DNA of 64,000 nt, from assembly GCA_021209875.1 (NCBI GenBank), contig JAGYVD010000001.1:5890001-5954000 (forward strand). Direction: 5' to 3'. Both the position numbers and the translations under genes were made by a program. Under the pieces are notes generated by a model. The model saw nothing but the letters and a program-made list of their open reading frames with translations. It searched no databases and had not been told where the DNA came from. Of the stretch, positions 1 to 11,311 are shown piece by piece. The DNA is from Rosellinia necatrix. Its lineage: Eukaryota; Ascomycota; Sordariomycetes; Xylariales; Xylariaceae. The stretch's first letter is position 1; each line of letters begins with the position of its first letter.

Positions 1-1990
1 CATCGGCCCCTTCAGTCAACGCTGTTTTGACTTCTTCAAGAATTCCAGCATTCCCAATTCTGAGTTCACCGTTCGTTGCTCTTTCGTCAACGACTCCCGT
101 CACGTAGGTTGCGATATCACCGTAAGTACCAGTCCCGCCCGTGGCAATCCGTTGGAAACTTGGGAAACACCTGCAAATTTCGTCCAAGAGGCTTTCTCGG
201 CTAGCTAAAAGCAACTTGACATTAGTTCGGCGAGAGGAAAGATACGCCAACCCCTTAAGCAATGTAGTGCGCTCCCACTTGTCACACTCATCCAGGCCGT
301 CAATAATGATATAGAATTTTGTTCTGCCCGTCGTTATATCAACAAGGAGTGCTATAATACGTCCAACATCTTCCGAAGATACGGAAACCTGGATTTTATT
401 TTCCATTTCATCCGACAACTCTGCAGCGCATGGGAGTCCCTGCCGGAGGATGGATTTGATGATTGTTTCAGCTTTTAATGACACCTTGTCATCTGATCGT
501 ATGAAGAAAAAAAATACCATGGTGTCTGTATCGGTTTTCGTCAGTAATAGATGATCTATTACACTCGTTCTTCAAGGTCGTTAGTAATGTTGGACTAGAT
601 CATCCACCCATGCACTATCCACTCACATGGCAACGGTCTTGCCCGAACCGACTGGACAAGCTGTCAGCGAAACCCTCAAGTTATTTGGCATGAAACCCTG
701 CCTACTCTTTCCAGAACACCATAGCAGTGGATTATCAAGCTGATTAGCCCAGCTAATAAATTCAGAGGCTTGAAATACCCAATTTGCCGTATCGCAACTG
801 GACGGTTTACAATCAGTAACTATGTTGATACACCAAGTTACAAAATGTGCAATAATGTGTGCGGTCTTTGCAGTTGAAATGGGCATGAGCTAAATGGCTA
901 TTTGATTTCCAAGAACGCCAAAATCATAGGAATAAAAGGGAACCCCACTCACTATCGTTTTCTCTGGTTTTGTTTTAGAGACCTGAGGTGATTGTACGTA
1001 GAGAGGGAATCAAGAACGTGCTGTTTTCGTTCGCCTAGACTGCTGATGAGAAGACTGCTGAAGTATATTTCAATACTATATCTTTTCAGCTTACGTGTTC
1101 GTCTGAGGTCACACTCAAGTTGCCACTGACGGGTTTCGCGCCAACCGTCGTCGGTTCGCTTAACAAGCTGCGATATCATAGCTCGGCCCTGCAAAGCCTC
1201 TTTGCGTTCCCGAGCTTGAAGCTCATGTTCTTTAGCATCGGCATGCGCCTTGGCTGCGTCGATCGCTTCCTTCACACAATTGCTGCAGCCGTCTAAATCT
1301 ACTAGATCGACTTTGAACTCGTCATCGAATGGCCTCCACATTGCGCTGAGAGTTTGATTGATCCCTAAGTAGGTGGATAAGCCATAAGTCTAACAAAGCT
1401 ATACGCTTTGAAAACAATCCAAAATCACGTACATGGTTTCTGAGATGCGTGAATTACGTGCTTGCAACAGCGGATTATAGCAGCATGAAAGTCAGATAAG
1501 GCATCTTGTAATCGCTGGGATGCAGGATAGAGGGCCTGATATTCAGTGAAAAGGGGACAAAGGCGGCCGATTCGCATAAATAGCTCTGACGTGGCCTCAA
1601 AATACGAGGTATAGTTTACGATTATCTATCACGGCTGAGCTCGCTTCTAGAAGATGGGATAAGCACACCTACTTGCATCGTCAATTTCACACTACCCCAA
1701 ACCAAGGCGGCAACCTCTGGATGGGACGAGACGAATACATCGACAACAGTGCAGAAGTTCCGAACGGACGATAAGACCGTGTAAAGTCGGCTGCCGATGC
1801 TTTTGCCCCTACGATTCCTATTGGCAAGGTCTAGTTGGGCTGTGAAGACGAGTATGGAGTCAGCGTCGGGGACGGTGTTGAGGCCGGATAGTTTGGTCCG
1901 TTGATCGCGGTCGAGAACAAGTTGAAAGTCAGCGATGGCGTCCTGGAGCGGCGAGCGCGGATTAGCCAGCTTTGACGATTCCGCGTCCAT
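1..1990 (-). CDS. NACHT-domain STAND (NLR-like) receptor, 5' part, cut by window edge
   Basis: Likely intracellular signalling NTPase of the fungal NLR type. Seen: six exons with closing phases, 1990-1673, 1625-1433, 1364-953, 797-706, 651-627 and 594 to the window edge (about 544 residues). The N-terminal helical domain carries 'ALVWGSVKLTMQ' and 'ELFMRIGRLCP', typical of fungal NACHT/ankyrin proteins. 'WVFQASEFISWA' and 'PLLWCSGK' lead into the Walker A motif GKIGSGKTV. That motif spans a splice junction and lies mostly on the 25-nt exon 5. Walker B is FYIIIDGLDECD near 300-335. The reading frame is open to base 1, so the end of NACHT and the C-terminal repeats (ankyrin or WD40 in relatives) lie outside the window. 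Family knowledge: such proteins mediate non-self recognition and regulated cell death; the ligand is unknown. The start is the first ATG before the conserved N-terminus. Confidence 0.85.
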
Positions 1991-2080
1991 CGCATCGTTC
2001 TCTGTTGGACGACTTCTGGAGTGTCCCCTCGGCTCGAAGGGGAAAAAAACACGATGCCTAACCTGTCCGACGGAGGTCCG

Positions 2081-2561
2081 GTAGGACTATTTATGACAAA
2101 ACTACTTTTTTAAGAAACGTAATTTTAAAAACGAAAAAAGTTGGATATCCCTTCTTACATGCTACTTTTTTAGCGTATAAATAATATAATTATTAATATA
2201 AGCTGAACAGTTTATAAACTAAACAGTTTATCGGCTAAATCTTTTATAAACCTTTTTTTTTTTTTTACGTTTTATCATAAGTAGTCCTACTAGACTTCTA
2301 TATGGAGGCTTCGTAGGACTACTTGTGATAAAACGACCCGTGGACTGTCTGGCCTGTAGTAAATTCAGCAGTTTACCTGTATTAAGTTCTACAGTCGGAC
2401 AGCCTACGGGTCGGACAGCTCCTGTATTATACCTGTACTATTGAATGGACGAAGCATTTTAAATAGTTTGTACGATAAAAATTAAGTAATAAGTGCGGGG
2501 TAATGTCCAGCTTTTTTTTTGTTTTTGAAATTACGTTTTTAAAAGTACGTTTTGTCACAAG
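2081..2561. repeat. Two MITE-like elements arranged as inverted copies
   Basis: 2081-2290 begins GTAGGACTATTTATGACAAA and ends with a near-perfect inverted copy of that sequence (2268-2290), so it is a roughly 210-bp element with terminal inverted repeats. After a 22-bp spacer the same terminus recurs at 2313-2335. About 50 bp at 2081-2135 also reappears inverted at about 2510-2561. The block is therefore two related non-coding elements back to back, the second with a worn outer end. It is AT-rich with no ORF. This fits miniature inverted-repeat transposable elements; the parent transposase family is not recognised. Confidence 0.7.
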
Positions 2562-2958
2562 ACCTGGAAGCTAGTTGCACCGCCACAACGTTGAGTTTTG
2601 TTGCAGTAGCTCCTCAGCACGGTCGTTTCTAATCATTTGTCTTATTTTGGGCCACCTGAGCCCGCTTAGCCACATGATACAGCCTAATGATATGCCACAG
2701 TTGCAAGTGTCAGCTTTAAAAAGACACCGCAGTGGCTAACATTAAGTAGACACCTTTTCCTTCGTCGCGGGCTCGTATCCAGTGGTCAACGTTGTTTGGT
2801 TCTTGTGGCGCGTTATCAAAAGCTGACTTTGTTTATTGCCGCTGGCGAAGGCCGTGTAGGGGGTGCCTGGGCTCTCATTTTAGCCCCTATCGTTAACCAT
2901 CGCGGACTCGCTTCCCAATTTGAATACGCAAACCGCGTCGAAAGTAGAGAACAATTTC
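2562..2958. other. Intergenic, no gene seen
   Basis: Short open frames only, no recognisable coding signal. It lies between the MITE pair and the 3' end of the small membrane-protein gene. Confidence 0.5.
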
Positions 2959-3444
2959 CTAATATCCCACCACCAGAGCTAAGACCGAACTGGCAGCCCA
3001 GCTTATGGTTAACCAGCCTAGGACCTCCAGCGATCTCTGCGTCCTCTCTAATGCCTCGTTATAACCGTCCATCTTGGGCATCGGTATCTTGTTGGCCGTG
3101 ACAGCCTTTCCGCCTTTCCCGGCCCAGAAACCCTGGATATAGGCCCTCGAGGCGAATGTAGCGAGCGCCATGGTAGGCGACGATAGAGAGCGAACAAGGA
3201 AACCTTTCGGTGTCCCGCCGGTGATTAGGAAGACGGAAATGCCGAAGGAGGCGAGGATGGCGATTGCGCCCGCGGCCTGGGTCATGCGAGTTTTGTGCAG
3301 CTGGCGCTCGGCCTCGCTGGAGAACTTGGCGAGCTTCTTGGTGACGTCCTCATACTCCAGGAGCTTTGTGATGGCAACCTGGGATTGCACTGCGCCATAT
3401 GCGGCGATGATGATTTGGGCCAAATGAATCGCTTTTAGAAGCAT
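2959..3444 (-). CDS. Small hydrophobic membrane protein, hypothetical
   Basis: A single uninterrupted 161-codon frame, GC-richer than its flanks. The protein has an N-terminal hydrophobic helix (residues 3-20), a charged stretch (about 26-52), a second hydrophobic segment 'AIAILASFGISVFLI' (about 59-75), a basic middle, and a final hydrophobic segment 'ISWAASSVLALVVGY' reaching the C-terminus. It is probably a two- or three-pass membrane protein. I do not recognise the family and propose no function. Codon bias and protein-like composition argue that it is real. The overlapping plus-strand frames look like shadows. Confidence 0.6.
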   Translation of the reverse strand: MLLKAIHLAQIIIAAYGAVQSQVAITKLLEYEDVTKKLAKFSSEAERQLHKTRMTQAAGAIAILASFGISVFLITGGTPKGFLVRSLSSPTMALATFASRAYIQGFWAGKGGKAVTANKIPMPKMDGYNEALERTQRSLEVLGWLTISWAASSVLALVVGY

Positions 3445-4000
3445 TGTGGAAACGATTGCCTAGAGAGGCCGAGAAAGGCCGATTTTGTGAGATTTCCAGC
3501 GAAGGCGAATATGGACGTGTGTAGGTCACAAGCGAAGATCAGATATTTGGGAATTCAATGCATGCAGTATACTAGGTAGGTAAGTAAGTACACTAGGTAC
3601 CTTATTGAGAAATTGGGTCAAGACTACCTAGGTAAGACTAGGTACCTAGTTGAGTGACGCTTTTTGCCTATCCAGGCTAGGCAATAGGTATCTCAGTGAC
3701 ATCATTGCACTATCGAGATCCAGGTAGTTGCCCACGTGTGTCAGGAATTCGTTTTCTCTATTTATTTCTTGGGTCCTCAAGGTAGGCAGGTACCTCTAGG
3801 TAGCACCTGGGCACTTAGTTAGGCTAGATATGCTGTTATCAGAAAGCGCCGCAACTTCTCCAACAATCCTTTAGTACCATTTCTTAGGTAGGGTTCCCCG
3901 GAACCAGCTGGGTTAGGTTATAAATTTCCACGAGGCAACTTCTCCCACACGTCCACCCTAGCACCACTTTTTAGCACCAACTTCTTAGCACCAACTCTTT
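3445..4000. other. Intergenic region rich in TAGGTA/TACCTA motifs
   Basis: No gene seen. From 3570 to 3835 there are many TAGGTA, TACCTA and CTAGG elements, including the exact palindrome TACCTAGGTA at 3625-3634. The same decamer recurs at 9200, 19651 and 59626, always between genes. The region separates the start of the membrane-protein gene from the 3' end of the monooxygenase gene. At 3961-4005 there is a short imperfect tandem of 'TTAGCACCAAC', and the stop codon of the monooxygenase lies inside it. Confidence 0.55.
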
Positions 4001-5766
4001 TTAGCACAAGGGCGTGATCTTCCCAGCCTCCAATTCCTGACTGACGACAGAGGAGACGTCTTCCCACCGCTCCAGCGCGTCCGCCTCGGCATCAAACGCA
4101 TAGAGCCATCGATTCCGGATCTTGAGGGACTCGGGGTCGATTTCCACCCCATCGTCGACGTCTTTGAGCGCATTGTGCCATCGGTCACGCAGGTCCTCGC
4201 CATTACCTTGACTGGCACGGGTGCGGGCAAACCGTAGTTTCTCATATGCTCTCGTCTACGCACCGCCTCTGCGTGTTATTCAAAGTCACTCGGCACTGAA
4301 TGCAGAGGCTCGGGCTCACTCACCGCAACCGCTATCCTCCCCTTTCCTGCTAACTTCAGACATACCGCGAGCACGGCCGCGCTCTCCGTCGCTTGGCTGG
4401 CGCCTTGTGCGCTCGTCGGCAAATGCGGGTGGCAGCTGTCGCCGAGCAGGGCAATGCAGTGGCTTCGCGGCGATACCCATGTCGGCAATGGGTCACGGTA
4501 ACATATTTTCCAGTCCAGGCAGGATGGTGTCTTTGCCACTTGAACATCAAGCATTAGTAGATTACGCCCACAAGCAACGCGCGTTGAGAGGTCCCTGGGC
4601 CTCGCATTTTGTCTAAAAGAAATGAAAGGGGGTGGTTCTAGTATCCCTTACCGGCAGCGCGGATGCGCGGGTCTACCGTTGCCGTCACCCGTGCTACATC
4701 CTCTAGGTCGCCCTCCTGGTACCAAGACTCTCGAATCTCCATATCAGCCTCGTGAGAGAGTTTGCGTGTGACGATCCAGTTGAATTCGTCGCCGTTTCGA
4801 ACTATACAGTTGCCCCAGTTAGTAAAGCTGGCACGGGCGCGGCCACGCTGCGCATCAAACAGGGCCTCAGAGGAGGCGTGCATATCGTGTCCCGACGCCG
4901 ACATTATATGTCCTTACGCGTATTTTGCACCAGATGCGTGTCTTCCCCGATCCTAATAGCACGGGTCTAAGCTTAGCACAGCCCATCATATTGGTCGGTG
5001 TCTATTCCCGCACCGTTGCATATGTGCAGAATGGCAGGTATTGTTGTGACTCGGGGCTCTACATACCATATATTGACGCAATCGTGATCAACAAATTCCC
5101 TGCACAGCGGGTCTTCTTTGAGGTGTGCCCCTGGGAAATATGCGCGATAGCATGAGTAGCCACTACTTTTCGGGGCGTCTGCGAAGCCGAGCACGAGTTC
5201 CCTAGCTCTAGATTTGATACCATCAGCGCCTATGACAATATCTGCTTGCACTCTCGTGCCATCATTGAGTATCACGGCCGGCTGTCTCTCTTCCTCGTCT
5301 TCATAGTTCACCACCTCGCAACCCATCCGTATCTCGATGCCGGCGTCTCGTACAGCATCCAGAAAGGCCATGTGGTAGTCCCCTCTGTGGCCGATGTAAC
5401 CTGCCATGTCCATGAGGGGCTGTACCGCTAAAATCTTCCCGTCGTGCCATCGCCGAATCTGCATGTCAGGGGCCTGGTTGCCGATGCTTGTGAGCCGGTG
5501 GTACAAGTCACGACCACCCCAGCGCTCCAGGAGCTTCAACGCATTCTCCCCAAGGCCAAGAGAATCCCCAAGGCGTCGAAACGTTCGTAGTTTTTCGTAC
5601 ACGATGACTGAGTGGCCATGATGCTTCAGCGCGAGGGCACACGCACACCCGCCCAACCCTGCGCCGACTACAATAGCTAGACATTAAGATAAGTGTGGGT
5701 CGAGATGTACCCAATGCCAATATACTACGTACCGTTTATTCGACCTGTAGGCGCGTTATCATTCAT
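4001..5766 (-). CDS. FAD-dependent monooxygenase (salicylate-hydroxylase-like)
   Basis: Flavoprotein aromatic hydroxylase of the PHBH/salicylate hydroxylase type: NAD(P)H reduces FAD and O2 hydroxylates a small aromatic or polyketide substrate (substrate unknown). Hand-built exons are 5766-5733, 5676-5067, 4952-4918, 4801-4652, 4538-4324 and 4255-4001. All phases agree and give 432 aa, a usual family length. The first codons are MNDNAPTGRIN. They are followed by the FAD Rossmann motif IVVGAGLGGCACALAL, which crosses intron 1. 'VIGADGIKSRAREL' is the DG motif; 'ALLGDSCHPHLPTSAQG' is the GD motif that binds FAD ribityl/pyrophosphate. The 35-nt exon 3 encodes 'GEDTHLVQNT', recognised by homology although it lacks an ATG. 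No membrane segment or signal peptide. It has no biosynthetic partner nearby, so its pathway is open. Confidence 0.85.
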
Positions 5767-7787
5767 GATTATTATCAGAGCACCAGTCCTTTAATCCGTG
5801 CTTGGGCAGAAAAGGGCTATTCCCTAGTAGAATCATATATTTACGGGCCCCCGCGAAAAGTAGGTAGGCACAGTGAGGCTCTGTTCAGGCCACGCGGTAT
5901 CTGCCGAGAACATAATAGCTCGAACCCCGCGCTGTGCTGCGATTAGTTGGCACGGCAATCTATATCCCGAGGACCTTGCATTGGAGATATGGAGAACCTC
6001 TCGTTTGGCGTTCCGCTTACTAACGGTGCAGTCTCCATCTTGTCTTCTACAAGTGGCATACCAGTAGATAATACATAGTATATTGGAACTATATCTGCAC
6101 TATGACGACCATCTAACAGAGGGACTTGTCAAAGCTTTAGTCTAATGACCCATGTCAAAAAGTAGATGATGAGCTTTCACATCAGCGCTCGTTCGGTGAC
6201 GATAGCTGGGTACTTCAACCCCCTCATGTGATAGAAACCGCCAAATAGCAAGGGAGATTTAGCAGTATCAAATCATTCATAGCACTTGGGCCCTAGCCAG
6301 GTAGTTAAAAGGGTGGGGAGGCGAACAAGGGCGTGGCCGCCTTCGGGAACACAAGCGATTGCCGGAGCGCACACCGAGGCCTCTTCTCGTCGTCAAAGCC
6401 TTGAGGTCCACAGTAAATCAACTGCTTTGGCTGCTTCCCCATTTGTAAATATACGCCTGTGTTTATTGGTAGGAATAGCAAAGTTTATAATATCATTAAA
6501 GATAAGCTTGACGATGTATTCTCCTCGGCAGGGTGCCTGGCATGCTATCTGTGTGCAGGTCATGTACCAAAGACACTACCCGCCACACTCTGGAGTCGTT
6601 ATCCGAGCCCACTAGCTGAGAGGGTAACACCGCTACTGTATGCGACCGGTTCATCGAACTACATTCCATTTCTTGCCTGGTAATCTTCTGCTAGAGCTAA
6701 CGCTAGCAGCGTTAGTAAACTATAACTTAGTTATACGGATGCGATGCACTGGTATCACACTAGTTGATTTTAACATGCTTTGTTTATTCGAGTTACTCAG
6801 TACTAGTATAAGGCGGCATTTTCTATAGTATCACTAGCAAAAAAAGCATAAAGCGACACTAGGTCTATGTTGTAGAACGACAACTAAGTTGAAACTCAGA
6901 ACATTATCAGCTGGTAGAGGTTTCTCTGAGAATGGAAATTGTATACAATTTGCCTCAGACTCTAAGAGTTATCGAGTGCAGCGTTCCTTTAGATCAACTA
7001 GTAGGGTAGTTTAGGTGACTTAAGCTTGTGACTGGAGTATCATGTGTAGGGGAAGGCATGCACAGACAATGCAACAAGGCGCGAAAAGGGGCGGAAGGGG
7101 GGCAGGAAGAGAGACGGAATAGAACAGTAGCAAGCAGAAAGTAGAGGCTTCTATAACAAAAGACCAATTTGGCAATAGGCAATGTAGCACTTCAAATTTT
7201 TTCTTAAAGCAAGATTAGATATGGTACGCTAAAAGAATATATCTCTTTCAAGTAGTTCTGCCTTCACTACGTTACCTAAATCATACTTTAGAATAGATCC
7301 GCACGATCTACCTGCACTTTGCAGGAATGCATATCAAAGTAATACTCAAATTTGCATCGTAAATGTTGCTTTTGTTATAAAGTGATGCCGTGTATGCAGC
7401 ATTGAGTCAAAGAAGTTTATTAGTTGACCAGCTAAATAGAATGGGCTCAAAGCACTAGCACTGGTGCAAACGCGCGTTATTGTATTTCAAACACAGCCGT
7501 CGGTTGCGAAAGCAACCAGAGGGTACCAAGGTAATATGTCCTAGTACCTTTGTTATGCTGGCAAGGCCGCACCTGTCTGGCAATACATATGGTCGCGTCT
7601 CCCAGCAACAGAGGCCGACCACAACCCAATTCAGTTTCGTCACTTGCCTAGGTACTCTCTTCTGCCTGCACCATCTACTGTAAACACCAGCATGGTAGCT
7701 TGATCATTTATCAAGCAGTCCCATATCATACGCAACCAACAACCATACGAACCCCCCCCCCCAAAAAAAAAACATCGTGACGTGACC
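5767..7787. other. 2-kb AT-rich intergenic region, no gene
   Basis: Only short frames without protein-like composition. No transposon terminus or RNA gene was recognised. It ends in a homopolymer stretch (C10 followed by A9, about 7752-7772) just upstream of the Zn2Cys6 gene. Confidence 0.5.
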
Positions 7788-8403
7788 ATGCAAGCAAGCG
7801 ACCAAGGTAGCGACCGAGACAGCGACCGAGGCAGCGACCATGATAACATCATGAGCGAGACTACCGACCAGAAGGCAAAGAGAGGCAGAACACCTCTCAA
7901 GCAGTCTGTCATGCCTCGATCTGCGGCGACACCGCTGAACACACCATTGCCTAAAAGACGAAACCGGCGTGCAGGAAAGCGAAAAGTCAAGAGCTGCACC
8001 GCTTGCCGAGCATCCCACGTACGATGCGTCGCCGATCGCTATGGCATCCCCTGCGAGAGATGTGCGAAGAAGTCTTGGATGAATGTTAGTTCCTGTGTAC
8101 ACGTACTCCCCTGTATTCCATCCGATCTCCTCTCTCTTGTGAAGCCAACGTATTGCTACATACTGACAATTGCTTTTATAGTGCAGCCTCATGCAAGGAC
8201 AACACGCGCCAACACCATCCCAAAGAGCAGCTGCCAGCTCGCCCGATGTCATCGACCCCAAGTCGCCGCAAGCCGAAGCCCTCCAGCGGATTGCTTCCGC
8301 CTCAATGGCGCTGATGGCTGAAAAGCCACAAGATGTGTCGTCCCCGGAGAGTGAGGTATACACGGATGACTTGATTGTCGAGTCGCCCGCCCGGGAGTCC
8401 TAA
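7788..8403 (+). CDS. Short Zn2Cys6 binuclear-cluster protein
   Basis: Fungal-specific DNA-binding protein. Exons are 7788-8084 and 8182-8403 (intron GTTAGT...TATAG), giving 172 aa. The basic run KRRNRRAGKRKVK precedes SCTACRASHVRC, and the cluster closes with CERC and a sixth cysteine. The Cys spacing is C-x2-C-x6-C-x8-C-x2-C-x7-C. The sixth cysteine is the first codon of exon 2, so splicing is required to complete the zinc cluster. The N-terminus has Asp-Ser-Arg-rich pseudo-repeats (GSDRDSDRGSDHD). The C-terminus is short, acidic/Ser-rich, and lacks the usual fungal transcription-factor middle homology domain. It is therefore a DNA-binding module without a regulatory domain. It could bind as a dimer partner or competitor (inference). 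Targets unknown. Confidence 0.8.
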
Positions 8404-9733
8404 ATGGACCAACATGCGCACCCAATGTCTACGTGGGAGGTAGCTCCGGTTGAATAATGCGACACGAAGAGATGGTTCCGACTAGCACGCACATTATCGA
8501 TGGTACCCAGGTGATGGAACGAAGCAAGGAGGAAGAGGCGATGGGAAATCCCTCCCGTCTGTTCACCGTGACTGAAGATGCTCGGGTAGTTCGGTTATGA
8601 TTACATCTTCCACGTATCCCCCCAAGGGGTCAGGAACAGGAGCCGCATTCGAAGCAAGGTGGAAGGTCATGGATACCAACTGCTGACGGATGTGATGATG
8701 CGATATTGTGTTATGGCTACGGATAAGGGAATATTGCAATCGTTGTCAACGTACTGAGGTAGCAGACTAGCTGCCATACTCAGGTGTGTCTGTTCAGAAG
8801 TCAGTGCGAGAACAGCCCATGCGGATTTCCGCCTATTAATTAATCAACCACACACACCTACACTGTGAATATCCCCATGCAGACAAGCTTGACGACACTG
8901 ATGAATAATCGGATCTGCACGAACCTTGTCTTATTGAAACTCTAGACAGGAGACAGGCGACAGAATATAGAGTTGCATGCAGTCTAGATAGGCATCCATG
9001 ATGCGATCCAACCTTGAGTCTTTCCCTTGCTGGCTGGTGCCTGCAAATACTACAGGGAGGTTGGCTGGCCGCGGAGCCGGAATTCCGTGTTAAGGCGCCT
9101 CGGGTCTGTCCCCATTCCCGGTAGGAACGATTCAACACGCTAGCTCCCGCTTTGAGCCACAAGAGCCACAAGATACGCAAGATGCACGATATGCTAACCT
9201 ACCTAGGTAGATGAGAAATGTAGTAGGTTGTATTTCTGCTGTGCACATCTCTTAGTATGAACAACAAAAGGGGGAAACTAAATAGCGTCAACAAATGCCT
9301 AGAAATAGGTATCAACTCCATACCTACTGCCATATCGCATATTGCTTGTCCGATGGACCTAGCAAAATGGCAAGGAACACCAATAAGGCGGTGAATCAAT
9401 AAGAATACGACAAAAAGCGTGCTAGGTTGGACAACCTCCAAGGCTAAGCGGGTTGCCATACCCGACACAAAGCATTGCGAGTCGGACGATCTCTTTGCTC
9501 CGATTACAAATGTGGCTTGATTTCTAATGCCCCCAGCCGAGTCGCTGGCACAAAACGGCGACGCAATAGGTCGCAGCCCGTCTCGTCGCAACCCCAGAGG
9601 AAGGTGACGTGCTTGCGGGGAACCGGCGCGGCAGACCTCCCAGACACGAACATCCCGTACCATGGTTATCTAAATCGGCAGGGGTGGTCATGAGCTCATC
9701 GAGACGGCCGGCCAGATGCCTCCAACGGCAATG
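8404..9733. other. Intergenic, no gene; palindrome TACCTAGGTA at 9200-9209
   Basis: Contains 3' sequence of the zinc-cluster gene and the promoter of the next gene. Several frames up to 154 codons occur on the minus strand, but none resembles a protein I know. One exact TACCTAGGTA is at 9200-9209. Confidence 0.5.
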
Positions 9734-9740
9734 TATAAAT
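9734..9740 (+). promoter_or_regulatory. TATA box of the CmcJ/AsaB-like gene
   Basis: TATAAAT lies about 180 bp upstream of the ATG at 9919, in a region otherwise lacking TATA elements. The CAA-rich leader after it is typical of fungal 5' UTRs. Confidence 0.5.
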
Positions 9741-9918
9741 ACGCAGGGAGGGAAAGCAAGAGGAATAGATGTTTTCTCGGATCATCGCAGTTTATACATT
9801 GTACATCCTCTCTCAGCAGCGAGACAAGAACGCCTCAGACAAATATATAATTAAAAGACCAGTACTACAAAACAAAAGCACAACCTCCAGACAACCCCTC
9901 CTGAACGAATAAGAAGCC

Positions 9919-10983
9919 ATGGCATCCGCAGACGTCCAAGCGCCCACGAGCAGCCACCCCACCCTCTTCGCGGAGGGTCTCCAGACCGCGGCGGCGGCCA
10001 CGGGCGGGACGGCATCGTCGTCACCGAGCGAGGTGGAGGCGGTGCTGAACTACTTCAAGGACAACGAGGACGGGACGCCGCCGGCGCCGACGTACGTGGA
10101 GCGGCCGGAGACGTACGAGCGGCCCGTCGCCCCGCACGCCGTCAGGATCACCAACATCGCCGGGCGCGAGGCCGAGTTCACGCTCGACAAGCAGGGCTTC
10201 CAGATCCACCGCCACGTGGCGGAGGAGAAGGACTTCGTCGACGACGAGCACATCAAGGCCGTCTACTACCCGGAGACGGAGCAGCTCCTCAAGGACGTGT
10301 AAGTGGCCGAAAAAAAAAAACCCGCTAGCTTTTTATCTGCTCGCGCGCCCGCCCGTCCAACCTTGCTAACGTACGCCCTTCCCAGCACCGGCGCCTCCAA
10401 GATCTTCATCTTCGACCACACGGTGCGCAGGCAGCAAAAGGACAGCCGCAGCGCAGCCGCAGCCGCAGCGACTCCATCGCAATCGACGACGGTGGCGGCG
10501 GCGGAGACGCTAGCGCGCCTGCGCGGGCCGGTGCAGCGGGTGCACATCGACCAGTCGTACGCGGCGTCGCTGTCGCGGGTGCCGCACCACCTGCCGGCGG
10601 AGGAGGCGGCGTCGCTGCTCCGGGGGCGGGTGCAGATCATCAACGTGTGGCGGCCGATCCGGACGGTGGAGCGGGACCCGCTGGCGGTGGCGGACGCGCG
10701 CAGCGTGGGCGAGGACGAGCTCGTGCCCATCGGGCTGATCTACCCGACGCGCAAGGGCGAGACGCTCGCGGTCCGGCACGGCGAGGCCCACCGGTGGTAC
10801 TATAAGCGCGGGCTGACGCCCGGCGAGGTGCTGCTCATCAAGTGCTTCGATAGCAAGACCGACGGCCGCGCCCGCCGCATCCCGCACACCGCCTTCGTCG
10901 ACCCCAGCGCCGCCCCCGACGCCCCCGCGCGCGAGAGCATCGAGGTCCGCTGCCTCGTCTTCCATCCCGAGGATCGGGATTAG
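9919..10983 (+). CDS. CmcJ/AsaB-like hydroxylase/desaturase family protein
   Basis: Member of the fungal family related to bacterial CmcJ and Aspergillus AsaB, putative oxygenase/desaturase proteins common in secondary metabolism; the reaction here is not known. Two exons, 9919-10298 and 10386-10983 (intron GTAAGT...CCCAG), encode 325 aa. Conserved family stretches are 'AVLNYFKDNEDG', 'GFQIHRHVAEEKDFVDD', 'KIFIFDHTVRR', 'VHIDQSYAAS', 'IINVWRPI', 'DPLAVADARSV', 'RWYYKRGLTPGEVLLIKC' and 'PHTAFVDP'. An Ala-rich insert lies after the intron. The coding region is strikingly GC-rich at third positions compared with the flanks, which creates long shadow frames on the other strand. No biosynthetic cluster surrounds it, so a stand-alone role is plausible. 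Confidence 0.8.
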
Positions 10984-11311
10984 AAGAGAGAGATGAGAAG
11001 AGGGAGAGAGAGAGAGAGCGGCATCTGGGGAGTCATTCTGTCATAGGAGATAGGTAGTGGATGATGTGGGCGTTGTTAATGAACGGGTAAGGTCGAATAC
11101 GAAGATGGAGCAGGGAGGGGAGGATCGAGAATGGAGGATATGTTAAATAGGTAGATTGTCTCTAACACTGTAGAACCGCCGAACTTGGTCTTTTTCCCTT
11201 TCCCAAGTAAGATTCTTACGACGCCGCCCTAATGCTGTCTCTGTAATGTGATAATATATATACCGGGTGCCTAAGAAAACAATGAACTAGAAGAATTCCC
11301 TTGGGGGAGTT
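10984..11311. other. Convergent 3' intergenic region
   Basis: Holds the 3' ends of the oxidoreductase gene (plus strand) and the MET1 gene (minus strand). A GA-rich run (10985-11020) follows the first stop codon. No gene seen. Confidence 0.5.

Noticed and set aside
6286..6683. Overlapping plus-strand frames of 109 and 74 codons
   Set aside because: No homology, no splice-linked neighbours, unstable composition.
9199..9663. 154-codon minus-strand frame
   Set aside because: Low-complexity basic start and no family resemblance. It contains one of the intergenic palindromes and is probably random.
10021..10965. Long antisense frames over the CmcJ/AsaB-like gene
   Set aside because: Explained by extreme GC at third codon positions of the sense gene; sequence is Arg/Pro/Ala-rich without domains.
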